The notes: generated by a model not told the origin, from the letters alone. DNA of 63,926 nt from Xenococcus sp. MO_188.B8 (GCA_030065615.1 JASJDR010000008.1:1-63926); one strand, 5' to 3'; counted from the first letter of the stretch, positions 37,759-46,636 are shown. Translations and numbers: made by a program.

Positions 37759-38112
37759 TTACTCGATCTCTAACTTCAAACTAGGCAAAAATTTCTGTAA
37801 ATTTTTTAAGGATTTACCCTGCCAAGGCATTTCATTTGACCCTAAAATTACCAATTTGACTCCTTTCTTTTTACGCAACCCCAAAACAAATTTCGAGAGC
37901 ATACTAATCCCAGAACTATTGAGAAATTCTAATTTCCTTAAGTCCAAAGTCATTTGATTTGGTTCGGAGGTAACAATATTATTTAATAGATTAGCGATGG
38001 GTGCATATTCTTTAGGACCTCCCAAGCTTAACAAACCCGTAAAATCAACTTTGGTTGATTCTGAGTCGTACTGAACTGCATAATCTTTGTCTTTAATTTC
38101 TTCAATTGCCAT
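37759..38112 (-). CDS. STAS-like (slr1659-type) partner-switching regulator
   Basis: This 117-aa protein has an anti-anti-sigma-like STAS fold. It shows a beta strand (VDFTGLLSLGG), then LDLRKLEFLNSSGISMLSKFVLGLRKKKGVKLVILGS. LNSSGI occupies the place where SpoIIAA has its phosphorylated serine. It matches the Synechocystis slr1659-type family. ATG at 38112 with an upstream AAGGAG is preferred over TTG at 38133. It follows the HATPase-like gene by 53 bp, as the pair occurs elsewhere. Its phosphorylation state would be set by that kinase and a PP2C phosphatase. Confidence 0.82.
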   Translation of the reverse strand: MAIEEIKDKDYAVQYDSESTKVDFTGLLSLGGPKEYAPIANLLNNIVTSEPNQMTLDLRKLEFLNSSGISMLSKFVLGLRKKKGVKLVILGSNEMPWQGKSLKNLQKFLPSLKLEIE

Positions 38113-38165
38113 CCTAGTCTTGCTCCTTATCAATTTGAAATTAGCTTAATTGCTCTAAATTTATC

Positions 38166-38771
38166 CTATACTGTTAATTGAACCATCGTAGTTACGGTAT
38201 AAGTTTGAGGTTCTGTACTTAGGGTTTCAAAGTTCCAGCCTAGTTTGCCTGAGTAATCATTAATCATGGTCAAAAAACCCAATCCCGAGCCTTCTGAATC
38301 GTCTTCTTCCAGACTTTTCTCGACTTGCATAACATATAACTCTTCAGGATCAGAAGCAAGTAGTTTTGTTAAAAAGGTTTGAAATTTAGCTACTCCTTGA
38401 GCGGTAACGCTATTTGTTGCATAAAGAACAACTTTGACCTCAGCATCTTCCTTCTTGATATTCTGTAAAAAGTAAATGCCAAATTTGACTTTCAAATTAC
38501 ACTCTAGATCGCTAAATTTCATGGCATTTTCTAGTAACTCGTTAGCAACATAACTAACTGCACTTTTTCTCTCTTTAATTCGGCGATCGCAATCTCGATC
38601 ATCTTCATCAGTTGGCAAAAAAGCTGAGAAATAATCTGCCACAAATTGAGCGGATAAACGATTGTTTGACCATCGTTGTCTAATAGAACGTTTGGTGGGA
38701 GTAAAGGTCATTTCTAGAGAATCGAGTTCGCTGGGCAATTTTTCAATGTAATCTCCGAATATTTTTTGCAT
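38166..38771 (-). CDS. slr1658-type regulator with HATPase-like fold
   Basis: This 201-aa protein is related to the slr1658 family of ATP-binding (anti-sigma/serine kinase-like) regulators. The N-box region reads VANELLENAMKFSD and a glycine-rich patch GSGLGFLTMIND stands where G2 would lie. It probably binds the STAS protein encoded next and phosphorylates or sequesters it. Upstream lies the decayed end of a PP2C gene, the expected third partner. Confidence 0.8.
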   Translation of the reverse strand: MQKIFGDYIEKLPSELDSLEMTFTPTKRSIRQRWSNNRLSAQFVADYFSAFLPTDEDDRDCDRRIKERKSAVSYVANELLENAMKFSDLECNLKVKFGIYFLQNIKKEDAEVKVVLYATNSVTAQGVAKFQTFLTKLLASDPEELYVMQVEKSLEEDDSEGSGLGFLTMINDYSGKLGWNFETLSTEPQTYTVTTMVQLTV

Positions 38772-38796
38772 AGTTAGTAAAACCTATTAACGTATT

Positions 38797-38957
38797 TTAT
38801 TGCCGTTTGAGTACTACTAAAGTAATATCATAAAATACTTTTTTGTTCGCCAATAAATTTTCTCACATCATCAACCACAGCTTGCTTAATTTCTTGAGCA
38901 GTAAGCTGCCAATTGTGACTGAAGTTCTTTGAGCACAATTTCCAAGTTTCGTTCCTC
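38797..38957 (-). pseudogene. SpoIIE-type PP2C phosphatase, C-terminal relic
   Basis: The minus strand reads RNETWKLCSKNFSHNWQL then TAQEIKQAVVDDVRKFIGEQK. A +1 shift in an A run leads to VFYDITLVVLKRQ and TAA. The pattern K-V-F-D-D-I-T-L-V-V-L-K is the end of SpoIIE-like PP2C domains. It sits between the Fe-S sensor and the slr1658-type gene, the slot a phosphatase gene would take. A stop (TAG) precedes RNETW, so only this tail survives. Confidence 0.72.
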
Positions 38958-39020
38958 TAGGCATAAGTCATTAATCATTTTTCAGTTATGGTTATGATGA
39001 TGTTTGAGTCCCTGGCATAG

Positions 39021-41690
39021 CTAACTCCAAAACTCATCCAAATCAATCTCTGCCATCTCTTGCTGCACTTCTTGAAAGTAGCTGCTTTCAGTCAGTGTCG
39101 CTACTTCTTCTTTTCGTTTTTTCTGGTCAATTTCAATTTTCAGTTCCTCTAATTGTCGTCTCAATTCATCTTCTCGGCGCTTGCGCTCCGTAATGTCCTG
39201 CACAATGCCTTCGTAATACAATACGTTGCCGTTATTATCTTTTACCACACGGGCATCAATTTCAGTCCAAATAATGCTGCCATCTCTGCAATAACAACGG
39301 TACTCAAAACCCTTGACCGTATCCTGTTTGGTTAGCAGTTCTTTAAATTCAGTGCGTTTTTCTGGATCGACATAAAGCTGCTCACTAATATTGGTGATGC
39401 TTTCAATCATTTCTTGCGGTGAGTCGTAACCATAAATTCTTGCCAGGGCTGGATTGACGCTAATAAAACGACCTTCGGATGAGGATTGGAAGATGCCTTC
39501 GAGAGCATTTTCAAAGATGCTGCGATAGTTTTCCTCGGCTATTCTTAAAGCTTCTTCAGCGCGTTTGCGATCGCTAATATCCAGCCCCATTCCCAACAGA
39601 TACAGCTCGTCATCAATGAGAATACGACGACCCATCACATAGTAGGGAATTTTTTCACCTGTTCTGGTAAAAAGTTGGGTTTCTGCGCTGCTTTCTCCCT
39701 CTTGAAATACCATCTCTATCCGCTGGGCAATCATTCCGCGATCTTCTGGAACAATTGTGTCTAGCGCAGTAAGCTCCTGCATATTCTGGGAAGAATAGCC
39801 CAAAACTTGCTGTAAGCGCTCGTTCCAGCGCACTAGATTTCCCTGACGATCATAGAGGTAAAAAACACCTGGGACACTCACGATCAACATATCAGAAAAG
39901 GACTTCTCTCGCTGCAATTGCTCCTCCCGTAATTTGATGGTTTGCATGGTTTGAGTAAAGACTCGTGCCAGTCGTCCCAGTTCATCGGTACGGGCAGAGA
40001 CATCGTTCAGGCTCTGAGGATCGAAGCAATCCTCCTCCACCGCAGCAGCGGCAGCTGTCACTTTGTTGACCTGAGCGATGTAGCCGAGCAGATTCTGATT
40101 TTTCTGGAGAATCTCATTTTCGAGATTGGTCGAATGCTCCGTAACTGTTTCCAGCAAGAGTTCGAGTTCCTCGTTGGCTTCATTGGCATCGTCTAGTTGT
40201 TTTTGTAGCCTGTCGATCTCGGCTTGTAGGGGGTTACTGTATTGCGGATCTCTAATGTTCATCAACCTCAAATTATAATTTTTTGCTAAAACGTAAACTT
40301 CATCCGCATTCAAGTCTTCTAAGGCGAGTCCTTCTAAAAATCGGGAAACATCTAGTTGGAGCTGGCTTAACTGTTTCCGAAGCGGGCTGGCAAGGCTTTC
40401 TCTCACATACAGATTCTCGTTGCGCCCCCAGGTGCGGTAAAGCCAGAGGGTACTGAGAACTGCGATCGCTAGATTATAAAGATATTGCCAGGGCAACGGC
40501 AGTAGTAAGATGAAGGGACGACCGGCAAATACAAAGAAGAAGTTAAAAACAAAGAAGGTGCAGATTGTAAAAATTCGGTGTTGAATTTGTTCTTGACTGA
40601 AAGGTTGCTGCTGCTTTAAAAGGTAAGCTTTGTAAAGCTTTTCCAGTTTCCGTCCCAAGAGATAGCTGCCTATGGTAAACAGACCTAACGTGAGGGGAAC
40701 TGCTAGCAGCTTGGGAATTTGTATCGGGTGGTTAAACAGGTAAAATCCAGGACTCAGCAGCGTGGCAAGTTGATTTTCTTGATGCGCCCAAGCACCAGAA
40801 AAATAGTAATCCCAATTGCCTGCATAAAGGTAATAGTAACAAGCATAACCGATGACTAGTCCCACATAACTGTAGTAGAGCCATCGCTGTTCGGATTTAG
40901 TAATGCCATCCCAGTAGGAACGCTCGGCATCAATGTCAATACAAGGACTCTGACAGGCAACACAAGCACTTTGCTCCCTACCATCTGGTTTGACAACACG
41001 GCACATCGATTGGGTGATGGTTTGGCTATGGTCTTCGTGAGCCTTACTGTTGAACAGTCCTCTGGGTTCGCCATAGATTTTCTGTACGGGAGCCATCGGA
41101 CAGAAATACTGACACCAAGATTTTCCTCTGTAAAAGTAGCCTACGGCGATCGCCGCTAAAATAGTACTAATTAAAAAAGTTCCCAATATTAAACGGTTAG
41201 AATTGACAAACAAAATCCGACTGCATATGCCTAGATAAAGTAAGCCAAATTGCAAATATGTATGATTACGAGCTAACCAAGAATTTTTAGGAACTTTGGC
41301 TAACTCGTAGCGAACTTTTCCTGTTTTTGTATTAACTCGCCGACGCTGTCGCTGCCAGCCTAGAGCTCGCGGAATTTGTGAGAGAAACGACAGCGGACAA
41401 ATTCGCCGCCAGAGTTCGTGTCCAAAAACCAACAAAATAAAAATGCCAAGGGGAACAATCGCTCCCCAAAATAGGGCTGCTCCCAAGGGGTAAGGTTTTT
41501 CTTCTAGGCAGATTCCTTGAACTTGCACGCAGATGTCTGGATGAATCCGCAGGGGACTAAGCTGGTTATGGGGTTGAGTGAACCAAGGAGAGATGGGATC
41601 ATAAAACAAGGAAAAGATCAGCAGTAACCAGCCGCTAGCGATCGCCCATCGCACTCGGTGCATTGTTTGTTCCGACACTTTGGCAAACAT
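39021..41690 (-). CDS. Membrane polyferredoxin sensor with HAMP and PAS domains
   Basis: This 889-aa protein has about 8 membrane segments in residues 1-435. Fe-S motifs lie between them: RRICPLSF, WCQYFCPMAPVQ, and a CRVVKPDGREQSACVACQSPC cluster (about 230-252). This resembles NapH/NosR electron carriers. A coiled coil (about 490-545: EIDRLQKQLDDANEANEELELLLETV) and a HAMP-like segment (VNKVTAAAAAVEED.. to DELGRLARVFTQTM) follow. Two PAS domains with PAC tails (about 600-715 and 725-845; LDISDRKRAEE, VQDITERKRRE) and a charged tail complete it. No output kinase, cyclase or phosphatase is present. In an intact version the output may have been the PP2C whose relic follows. It is third in a probable operon with the ParA-like and glutaminase genes. 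Confidence 0.87.
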   Translation of the reverse strand: MFAKVSEQTMHRVRWAIASGWLLLIFSLFYDPISPWFTQPHNQLSPLRIHPDICVQVQGICLEEKPYPLGAALFWGAIVPLGIFILLVFGHELWRRICPLSFLSQIPRALGWQRQRRRVNTKTGKVRYELAKVPKNSWLARNHTYLQFGLLYLGICSRILFVNSNRLILGTFLISTILAAIAVGYFYRGKSWCQYFCPMAPVQKIYGEPRGLFNSKAHEDHSQTITQSMCRVVKPDGREQSACVACQSPCIDIDAERSYWDGITKSEQRWLYYSYVGLVIGYACYYYLYAGNWDYYFSGAWAHQENQLATLLSPGFYLFNHPIQIPKLLAVPLTLGLFTIGSYLLGRKLEKLYKAYLLKQQQPFSQEQIQHRIFTICTFFVFNFFFVFAGRPFILLLPLPWQYLYNLAIAVLSTLWLYRTWGRNENLYVRESLASPLRKQLSQLQLDVSRFLEGLALEDLNADEVYVLAKNYNLRLMNIRDPQYSNPLQAEIDRLQKQLDDANEANEELELLLETVTEHSTNLENEILQKNQNLLGYIAQVNKVTAAAAAVEEDCFDPQSLNDVSARTDELGRLARVFTQTMQTIKLREEQLQREKSFSDMLIVSVPGVFYLYDRQGNLVRWNERLQQVLGYSSQNMQELTALDTIVPEDRGMIAQRIEMVFQEGESSAETQLFTRTGEKIPYYVMGRRILIDDELYLLGMGLDISDRKRAEEALRIAEENYRSIFENALEGIFQSSSEGRFISVNPALARIYGYDSPQEMIESITNISEQLYVDPEKRTEFKELLTKQDTVKGFEYRCYCRDGSIIWTEIDARVVKDNNGNVLYYEGIVQDITERKRREDELRRQLEELKIEIDQKKRKEEVATLTESSYFQEVQQEMAEIDLDEFWS

Positions 41691-41731
41691 ATTCTTGCAT
41701 TCTCCTTTTACTTATTACCTATTACCTCCGC

Positions 41732-42760
41732 CTACCAATCATCAACCGATCCCCCCTCAATCCATTCCTGTAAATTCTTTTCTGGTTGAGCAACATTGAA
41801 TAAGTGCAAACCAAAATCTTTTGACAGGTCCTCGCAAACCTTGATCCCTCTGACACTATTGCCTTTGGCATCAAGCAAGGGAGAAAAAGTACCGATTCCC
41901 AACTTACCTGGTGCTACAGCGGCAATCCCACCCCCTACACCGCTTTTGGCAGGCATCCCAATCCGATATGCCCACTCGCCAGAAGCATCATACATGCCGC
42001 AGGTCAGCATTACAGTTACGACATCCTGAACATAACGTTCATCGATCGCCCTTTCTTTCGTTACAGGATTAATCCCGCCATTTGCTAGGGTTGCCGATAG
42101 CATCGCTAGATCGCGAGCATTCACCATAATCGAGCATTGCTGAAAGTAAAGATCTAGGGTTTCGTCAATTTTTTCGCTCACCATGCCAAAGTTGAGCATT
42201 AAATAGGTCATTGCTCGGTTACGGTTACCTGTTGACTTTTCTGACAAAAATACGGGCACATTGATGTCGTGATCCCGTCCCGTATAGCGTTTGAACATTG
42301 CTAGCACTCGTTTAAGCCGTTCGGTGCCATTTTTCCCTTTAATTAAATCGGCTGTTGCGATCGCTCCCGCATTGACCATGGGGTTATAGGGACGATTGGT
42401 TGCTTCATCCAAGACAATCGAGTTAAACGCTTCCCCAGTCGGCTCGACACTCACCTTACTATTGACATATTCTCGTCCATAATCTTCCAGTGCCAAGCCA
42501 AAGATAAATGCCTTGGATATGGATTGAATAGTAAATAACTGATCGCATTCTCCCACCTCAAAAATTTGCCCGTCATTGGTCACCACGCAAATGCCAAACC
42601 ACTCTGGTTTTGCTAATTCCAGTTCGGGGATGTAGTTGGCAATCGCACCATCGTTGAGGGATTGATATTTTTCGTGTAGATCGTTTAAATAATTTCGAAA
42701 GGGTGACGTAACTGCCGTAATAGAACTGGCCAGGGACTGTAAATCTCCGAGATCTGACAT
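41732..42760 (-). CDS. glsA: Glutaminase
   Basis: This serine-dependent beta-lactamase-fold glutaminase hydrolyses glutamine to glutamate and ammonia. The SxxK catalytic pair lies in TIQSISKAF. NPMVNAGAIATADLI and MPAKSGVGGGI are intact. At 342 aa it is slightly longer than E. coli GlsB (308). It starts 5 bp after the ParA-like gene stop, so the two are translated from one transcript. Placement between a ParA-like ATPase and a redox sensor suggests a regulatory rather than purely catabolic role. Confidence 0.93.
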   Translation of the reverse strand: MSDLGDLQSLASSITAVTSPFRNYLNDLHEKYQSLNDGAIANYIPELELAKPEWFGICVVTNDGQIFEVGECDQLFTIQSISKAFIFGLALEDYGREYVNSKVSVEPTGEAFNSIVLDEATNRPYNPMVNAGAIATADLIKGKNGTERLKRVLAMFKRYTGRDHDINVPVFLSEKSTGNRNRAMTYLMLNFGMVSEKIDETLDLYFQQCSIMVNARDLAMLSATLANGGINPVTKERAIDERYVQDVVTVMLTCGMYDASGEWAYRIGMPAKSGVGGGIAAVAPGKLGIGTFSPLLDAKGNSVRGIKVCEDLSKDFGLHLFNVAQPEKNLQEWIEGGSVDDW

Positions 42761-42765
42761 TCTGC

Positions 42766-43524
42766 CTACACCCCCGCAATTTGCTGTGCCACTTTACGGA
42801 ATTCCTGACTTATGGGATGTTCAGGATATTTCACACAAAACACTCCTTCACTGGCAAGTTGAACTACATCCTCCGACAAGGGAAACACCCCCGCCACCTT
42901 TTCACTATAGGTTTCCTCGACTTTCTGTTGAAGGGCATTCAGATTTAGTTTGCTGTGAGCCTTGTTGATTGCCAACAGCATTTTGCGAACTCTCAGTTGT
43001 CTTGCCACATCCACTGTGACAGCGGTTCCCTGGTAATCTTGCTTGTCGGGGCGCAAAATTAGCAGCAAGACATGGGAAATGGCGATCGATAAAAAGGTTT
43101 CCTTTGACAGTCCTGGATGGGTATCAATGAACAAATAGTCTAACCCAAGTGCCTTGACCAAGCGACGAAACCCATCATTCATCAGCTTGACATCGTAGCC
43201 ATCTTTTAAAATACGGGCAATATCATCGGCTTTGACGCTAGAAGGAACTAGATAGAGTTTGTCGTTTCCCTCCACACCAATATTGGCACTGAGATCGTAG
43301 GCAGCATCTTCGATCGCACATTCCCCCCAGAGGTAATTGTTCAGAGTTTTATGAGTTTGCTCTGGCTCTAGACAGAACAGGTTATGAATACCAGGTGAAG
43401 GGACATCTGTATCTATTACACCAACCCGATTACCTTGCAGCGCAACCGTCGTTGCTAAGTTAGCAGTAAAGTTAGACTTTCCTGTGCCACCTCGATAGGA
43501 GTGTATCGAAACAACTTTAGGCAT
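42766..43524 (-). CDS. ParA/MinD-family ATPase
   Basis: This 252-aa P-loop ATPase has a deviant Walker A, SYRGGTGKSNFTANLA (about 8-23). The signature lysine (KGGxGK) is replaced by Arg. Walker A' (VGVIDTDVPSPG) and Walker B-like YLFIDTHPG follow. FFLRPDKQDYQGT-type text (LLILRPDKQDYQG) marks this cyanobacterial subgroup. It leads the operon. With no partner ParB or divisome gene here, it may place or gate the downstream sensor protein; that is inference. Confidence 0.87.
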   Translation of the reverse strand: MPKVVSIHSYRGGTGKSNFTANLATTVALQGNRVGVIDTDVPSPGIHNLFCLEPEQTHKTLNNYLWGECAIEDAAYDLSANIGVEGNDKLYLVPSSVKADDIARILKDGYDVKLMNDGFRRLVKALGLDYLFIDTHPGLSKETFLSIAISHVLLLILRPDKQDYQGTAVTVDVARQLRVRKMLLAINKAHSKLNLNALQQKVEETYSEKVAGVFPLSEDVVQLASEGVFCVKYPEHPISQEFRKVAQQIAGV

Positions 43525-44008
43525 ATCGTATACTAATCATGCATAAGGATCTTATCAATTAAAGTATCAGATACTAAGTAAAAGTTTTTGATTATCAAAA
43601 AAAAATCAATATTTCTTATTCAAGAGTGATTTCATAGTGGATATGGGATGCGATCGCTACAATCAGCTGCCAGAACAAAAGTTAAAAATTACCAGACTAG
43701 ATTCCTTAAGATTTTACAAGTTTTGACATATTGAGGCTAATGGTAGTCTAAATTCGCAATTCATTTGATTCTGCTCTTTAGTTTCAGTTAATTTATAAAA
43801 AAAAGTCTTCAACTTTTATTAATTGAAAATCAGTAATCGATCTTCAAGATTAATTTACAATAATTTGAAAACCAAATAAATTCTAAAGAAAAATATTAAT
43901 ATACTAATCGGTATTTTATTATTTGGTGAATCTTTACTGATATTAAAGTTAGAAATTAAGATTTCTACTTAACAAGAGTACCATTATTTAGATAGTTTTT
44001 CTATAAAG
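43525..44008. other. 484-bp divergent promoter region
   Basis: It separates the ParA-like operon (minus) from the 109-aa gene (plus). It holds the palindrome at 43563-43575, one HIP1 site (about 43650) and otherwise AT-rich sequence. No gene is seen. Confidence 0.4.
43563..43575. promoter_or_regulatory. Operator-like palindrome upstream of the ParA-like operon
   Basis: AGTATC-A-GATACT is a perfect 6+6 inverted repeat 38 bp upstream of the start. Location and symmetry suit a dimeric regulator. No known family consensus is matched. Confidence 0.35.
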
Positions 44009-44338
44009 ATGAATAATAAAGAACTATTAGCACAGAGTATGGCTTTTTTAATGCAGACAACGCCAGAGACTGCTTTGGGGAAACTGCTTGATTTTTGTCT
44101 AGCTGCCAAGGTTGATCCTGATAATTCCGGGAAGACCGCCTTAGAGTTTGCGTTGGAACTTCTGGACAATCCTGAAAAACTTGCTCGTTGGACTTCGGAT
44201 GTAATTGATAGTGATAACGATTTTAGCGTAGATGAAATGATTGCTCTAGAACAAATCCCTGTGAAGAATCCTAAAAACTTTATGAATCAAGTATTTGCAG
44301 AGTTAGAAAACTTAGAAAGGCAGCGATCTAAAAATTGA
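44009..44338 (+). CDS. Hypothetical protein, 109 aa
   Basis: It begins MNNKELLAQSMAFLMQTTPE and ends LENLERQRSKN. It is probably all-helical and acidic, with no cysteine and no membrane segment. I do not recognise a family. It lies opposite and upstream of the ParA-like operon and is followed within 10 bp by the second PP2C tail relic, so it may have belonged to the same regulatory neighbourhood. Confidence 0.6.
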   Translation: MNNKELLAQSMAFLMQTTPETALGKLLDFCLAAKVDPDNSGKTALEFALELLDNPEKLARWTSDVIDSDNDFSVDEMIALEQIPVKNPKNFMNQVFAELENLERQRSKN

Positions 44339-44345
44339 GTTCAGT

Positions 44346-44405
44346 TTACTGTTGTTTAAGTACAACTAAAGCAATATCATCAAATACTTTTTGCTTCTCA
44401 ATAAA
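44346..44405 (-). pseudogene. Second PP2C C-terminal relic
   Basis: The minus strand reads FIEKQKVFDDIALVVLKQQ and TAA. This is the same tail as the relic at 38797 but in one frame. Nothing of the catalytic domain remains upstream. Confidence 0.62.
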
Positions 44406-44530
44406 ATAGAATCTAAAAACTAAATTGCATTCGTAAGTTATCAATGTAAATATGAGGATTGTCTTCAAAGTTATAGGGATTAGCAACTAGATAAAAAGCA
44501 TAGAACAGATGCTAGATTATCAACAAAGCT

Positions 44531-45988
44531 CTAATTTATACCGCTCCACTCCCGTAAAATAGGTAAAACAAAGCTGATCGGAGAGCGCTGTTCTACGGTA
44601 ACCCTGACAGTTGTAGTGGTTCCTGGGGAAATTTCTAACTGTGGCCCATCAGAAGATGACCAACTATAGCCACTAAAGGTTGTTGAGTCTGGCTTTAATT
44701 GAGCGATCGCTTCTATTTTGCCCCCTGCTTCACCCATCAATTGTTTTACTACTTCAGGATTACCCACCACAGAAGTCGCCCCTTCAGAGGTCACAGGAAA
44801 AGGAGAAACCTCCGTAATTGCCCCGACAATTCCCCCATATCTGGTTCTTTTTACTATATCTGGAGTAAGCGAAATCACCATTCCTGGTCGAATTTTCTTG
44901 CCATCTTCAACAGCAAAATAAGTAACTCCCATCATCTCCCTGGCTTCTTTGCCGGTTTGCAGGTTACCCAAACGAGTCCCAGGGTTAACATATTGTCCCA
45001 CCGTGGCAGTTATTTCTACTATGCATCCAGCGTGGGGACTTTTAATAATACTCTTATCTGCTACTTCTTTTTGGAGTCTGGCGATCGCTTGTTTAACTTC
45101 CTGAACTTGATTTTGCTCTCTATTATTAGCTTCAAGGTTATCCTGTTCTAGTTGTTTACTAAGGCTATCTAATTTTTCTAACTCAGTACTAATTTGAGTA
45201 ATATTGTTGAGATTTTCTCGATATCTTTGTTGTAGTTCCGTTTCCTGTAACCGTAACTGTTGCAACTGGGCTTGAGTCTCCGAGATCTGCCGACGACTTT
45301 GCCGATATTCTTGTTCTGCTTGTAAAACCCGTTCTTGGGAAATTGCTCCTAATTTTTGCAATTCTTGTTGCTTGGTAAGTCTTTGTTGGAGTATGGGGGT
45401 TAATTCTTCTGCATCCTTGAGACTTTGCTGGAGACTGCGGCGTTGTTGAGCAATGCTATTCAACCCATCCTCTTGCAGACGAGGAGTCAATTTTTGAGCA
45501 GCTTGCAACTTTTGTTGTAAGCTGGTGCGCTCAGCGGTAATTGTTTCTCTTTCTAACTTAGTTCTTTGTTGCCGTAGTAAAGTAGTTTTTTCTATTTGTT
45601 GTGTCAATTGACTTAGTTTATCCCGTTGTTGTTGTAATTGTTGTTTTTTATCTGAAGGATCAATTATGGCTAAGATTTCATCCTTTTCTACGCATTGTCC
45701 ATCTCTAATGTTTAAAGCTTTTAACTGTCCAGAAATAGAGGATTGTAACTGTACTACCCGACGGGGATTAATCAATACTCCCTTTCCTGTCACTGTGATA
45801 GGGATCTTACCAAAGATGCTCCAGAGTATAGCTAATAGTCCAAAAACTACTAATCCGCCTAAAGGTAACCAATCCTTGGGGCTAACAACTTGCATTAATC
45901 TATCTAGTTTTTCTGGGGAAGAGAGACGATCTAATGCTTGTTGACGAAAGATTCTACGTTTTTTCTCAGAGCTTTTTTTCTCAGACAT
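44531..45988 (-). CDS. HlyD-family secretion protein of the NHLP bacteriocin type
   Basis: This 485-aa membrane-fusion protein starts MSEKKSSEKKRRIFRQQALD. RLSSPEKLDRLMQVVSPKDW is the signature opening of the NHLP/NHLM bacteriocin system secretion proteins. One helix (LPLGGLVVFGLLAILWSIFG, about 42-61) is followed by a lipoyl-like hairpin (about 75-115). A long periplasmic coiled coil (about 115-310) and a beta-barrel C-terminus complete it. It would bridge an inner-membrane PCAT/ABC exporter to the outer membrane. That exporter is not in the window. Its neighbours are the four double-glycine peptides on the other strand, so export of those peptides is a reasonable inference. Confidence 0.88.
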   Translation of the reverse strand: MSEKKSSEKKRRIFRQQALDRLSSPEKLDRLMQVVSPKDWLPLGGLVVFGLLAILWSIFGKIPITVTGKGVLINPRRVVQLQSSISGQLKALNIRDGQCVEKDEILAIIDPSDKKQQLQQQRDKLSQLTQQIEKTTLLRQQRTKLERETITAERTSLQQKLQAAQKLTPRLQEDGLNSIAQQRRSLQQSLKDAEELTPILQQRLTKQQELQKLGAISQERVLQAEQEYRQSRRQISETQAQLQQLRLQETELQQRYRENLNNITQISTELEKLDSLSKQLEQDNLEANNREQNQVQEVKQAIARLQKEVADKSIIKSPHAGCIVEITATVGQYVNPGTRLGNLQTGKEAREMMGVTYFAVEDGKKIRPGMVISLTPDIVKRTRYGGIVGAITEVSPFPVTSEGATSVVGNPEVVKQLMGEAGGKIEAIAQLKPDSTTFSGYSWSSSDGPQLEISPGTTTTVRVTVEQRSPISFVLPILREWSGIN

Positions 45989-46001
45989 TGATTATAAGTA
46001 C

Positions 46002-46265
46002 TTAGGAAATCATTTTCCCAATATGTTTTAAAGTACCCAAAACAGTATACAAATCATTTTCACTTTTTAACAGAGAAAATTCATCTGAGAGGGCATACTG
46101 TTTAGTTTCTCTTAGTATCAGTTTGAGAAAAATAAAATGACTGCCATTGGTCACCATTCCAAATACAGATTGCTGCTGATTCGGCGTTGCCACCATATAA
46201 GATAGAGCTTGAGCAATGCCATTTTTGAGAGAAAAGCCGGCTTGTTTAGATTCTATTACCAGCAC
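46002..46265 (-). pseudogene. Type I restriction HsdR-N-like domain, fragment
   Basis: The 87-codon frame (LVIESKQAGF.., ALSYMVATPNQQQSVFGMVTNGSHFIFLKL) matches the second half of HSDR_N-type nuclease-fold proteins common in cyanobacteria. It retains the ExK-like ESK. The N-terminal half is missing and the frame opens at GTG. A further scrap of the same sequence is repeated at about 46677-46722. Confidence 0.65.
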
Positions 46266-46507
46266 CCAAATAAGAATAGCATTTCATAGCAGATTACATA
46301 GTTGAGACGGGGAGCGTTTTCGCTTTGTGGTTGAGAATATGCGATCGCCGATTAATTAATGACATTAAAAGCTAATAGAAGTAAGTAAATATAGCTAGGT
46401 AAATATACCAAAAAATATTTTCAGATTTTTGCTATCTTTTTGTATTAACCAATGATATATTAAGACAATATTACGAGTAAGTAAATTTACGGAAAAATAT
46501 CCAAATC
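46266..46507. other. Leader of precursor gene 1
   Basis: From about 46320 the sequence (tgcgatcgccgattaattaatgac..tatattaagacaatatta..acggaaaaatatccaaa) is repeated in front of copies 2 and 3, and in part before copy 4. It probably holds the promoter (TATATT-like) and RBS. Confidence 0.5.
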
Positions 46508-46636
46508 ATGAAGGATAAAAAGTTACAACCTAAGCAAAAAGTCACCCAAACTCCCAAAACTATCAAGCTTTCCAAATTATCAGTGAATGAATTAAAACAA
46601 GTCAGTGGTGGATGGGGTTGGTCTGGCTTTTGGTAA
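46508..46636 (+). CDS. Double-glycine peptide precursor 1 (core WGWSGFW)
   Basis: A 42-aa peptide beginning MKDKKLQPKQKVTQTPK. The leader LSKLSVNELKQVSGG follows the class II bacteriocin/NHLP pattern LSxxELxxVxGG. Cleavage after GG would release WGWSGFW, seven residues with four aromatics. The leader has 35 residues. Peptidase-containing ABC exporters cut at such sites. It is the first of four tandem genes and the most diverged in its leader. Confidence 0.8.
   Translation: MKDKKLQPKQKVTQTPKTIKLSKLSVNELKQVSGGWGWSGFW

Noticed and set aside
44699..45151. Plus-strand ORF of 150 codons opposite the HlyD gene
   Set aside because: Shadow frame of a clear HlyD coding sequence; aromatic and His-rich composition without a pattern.
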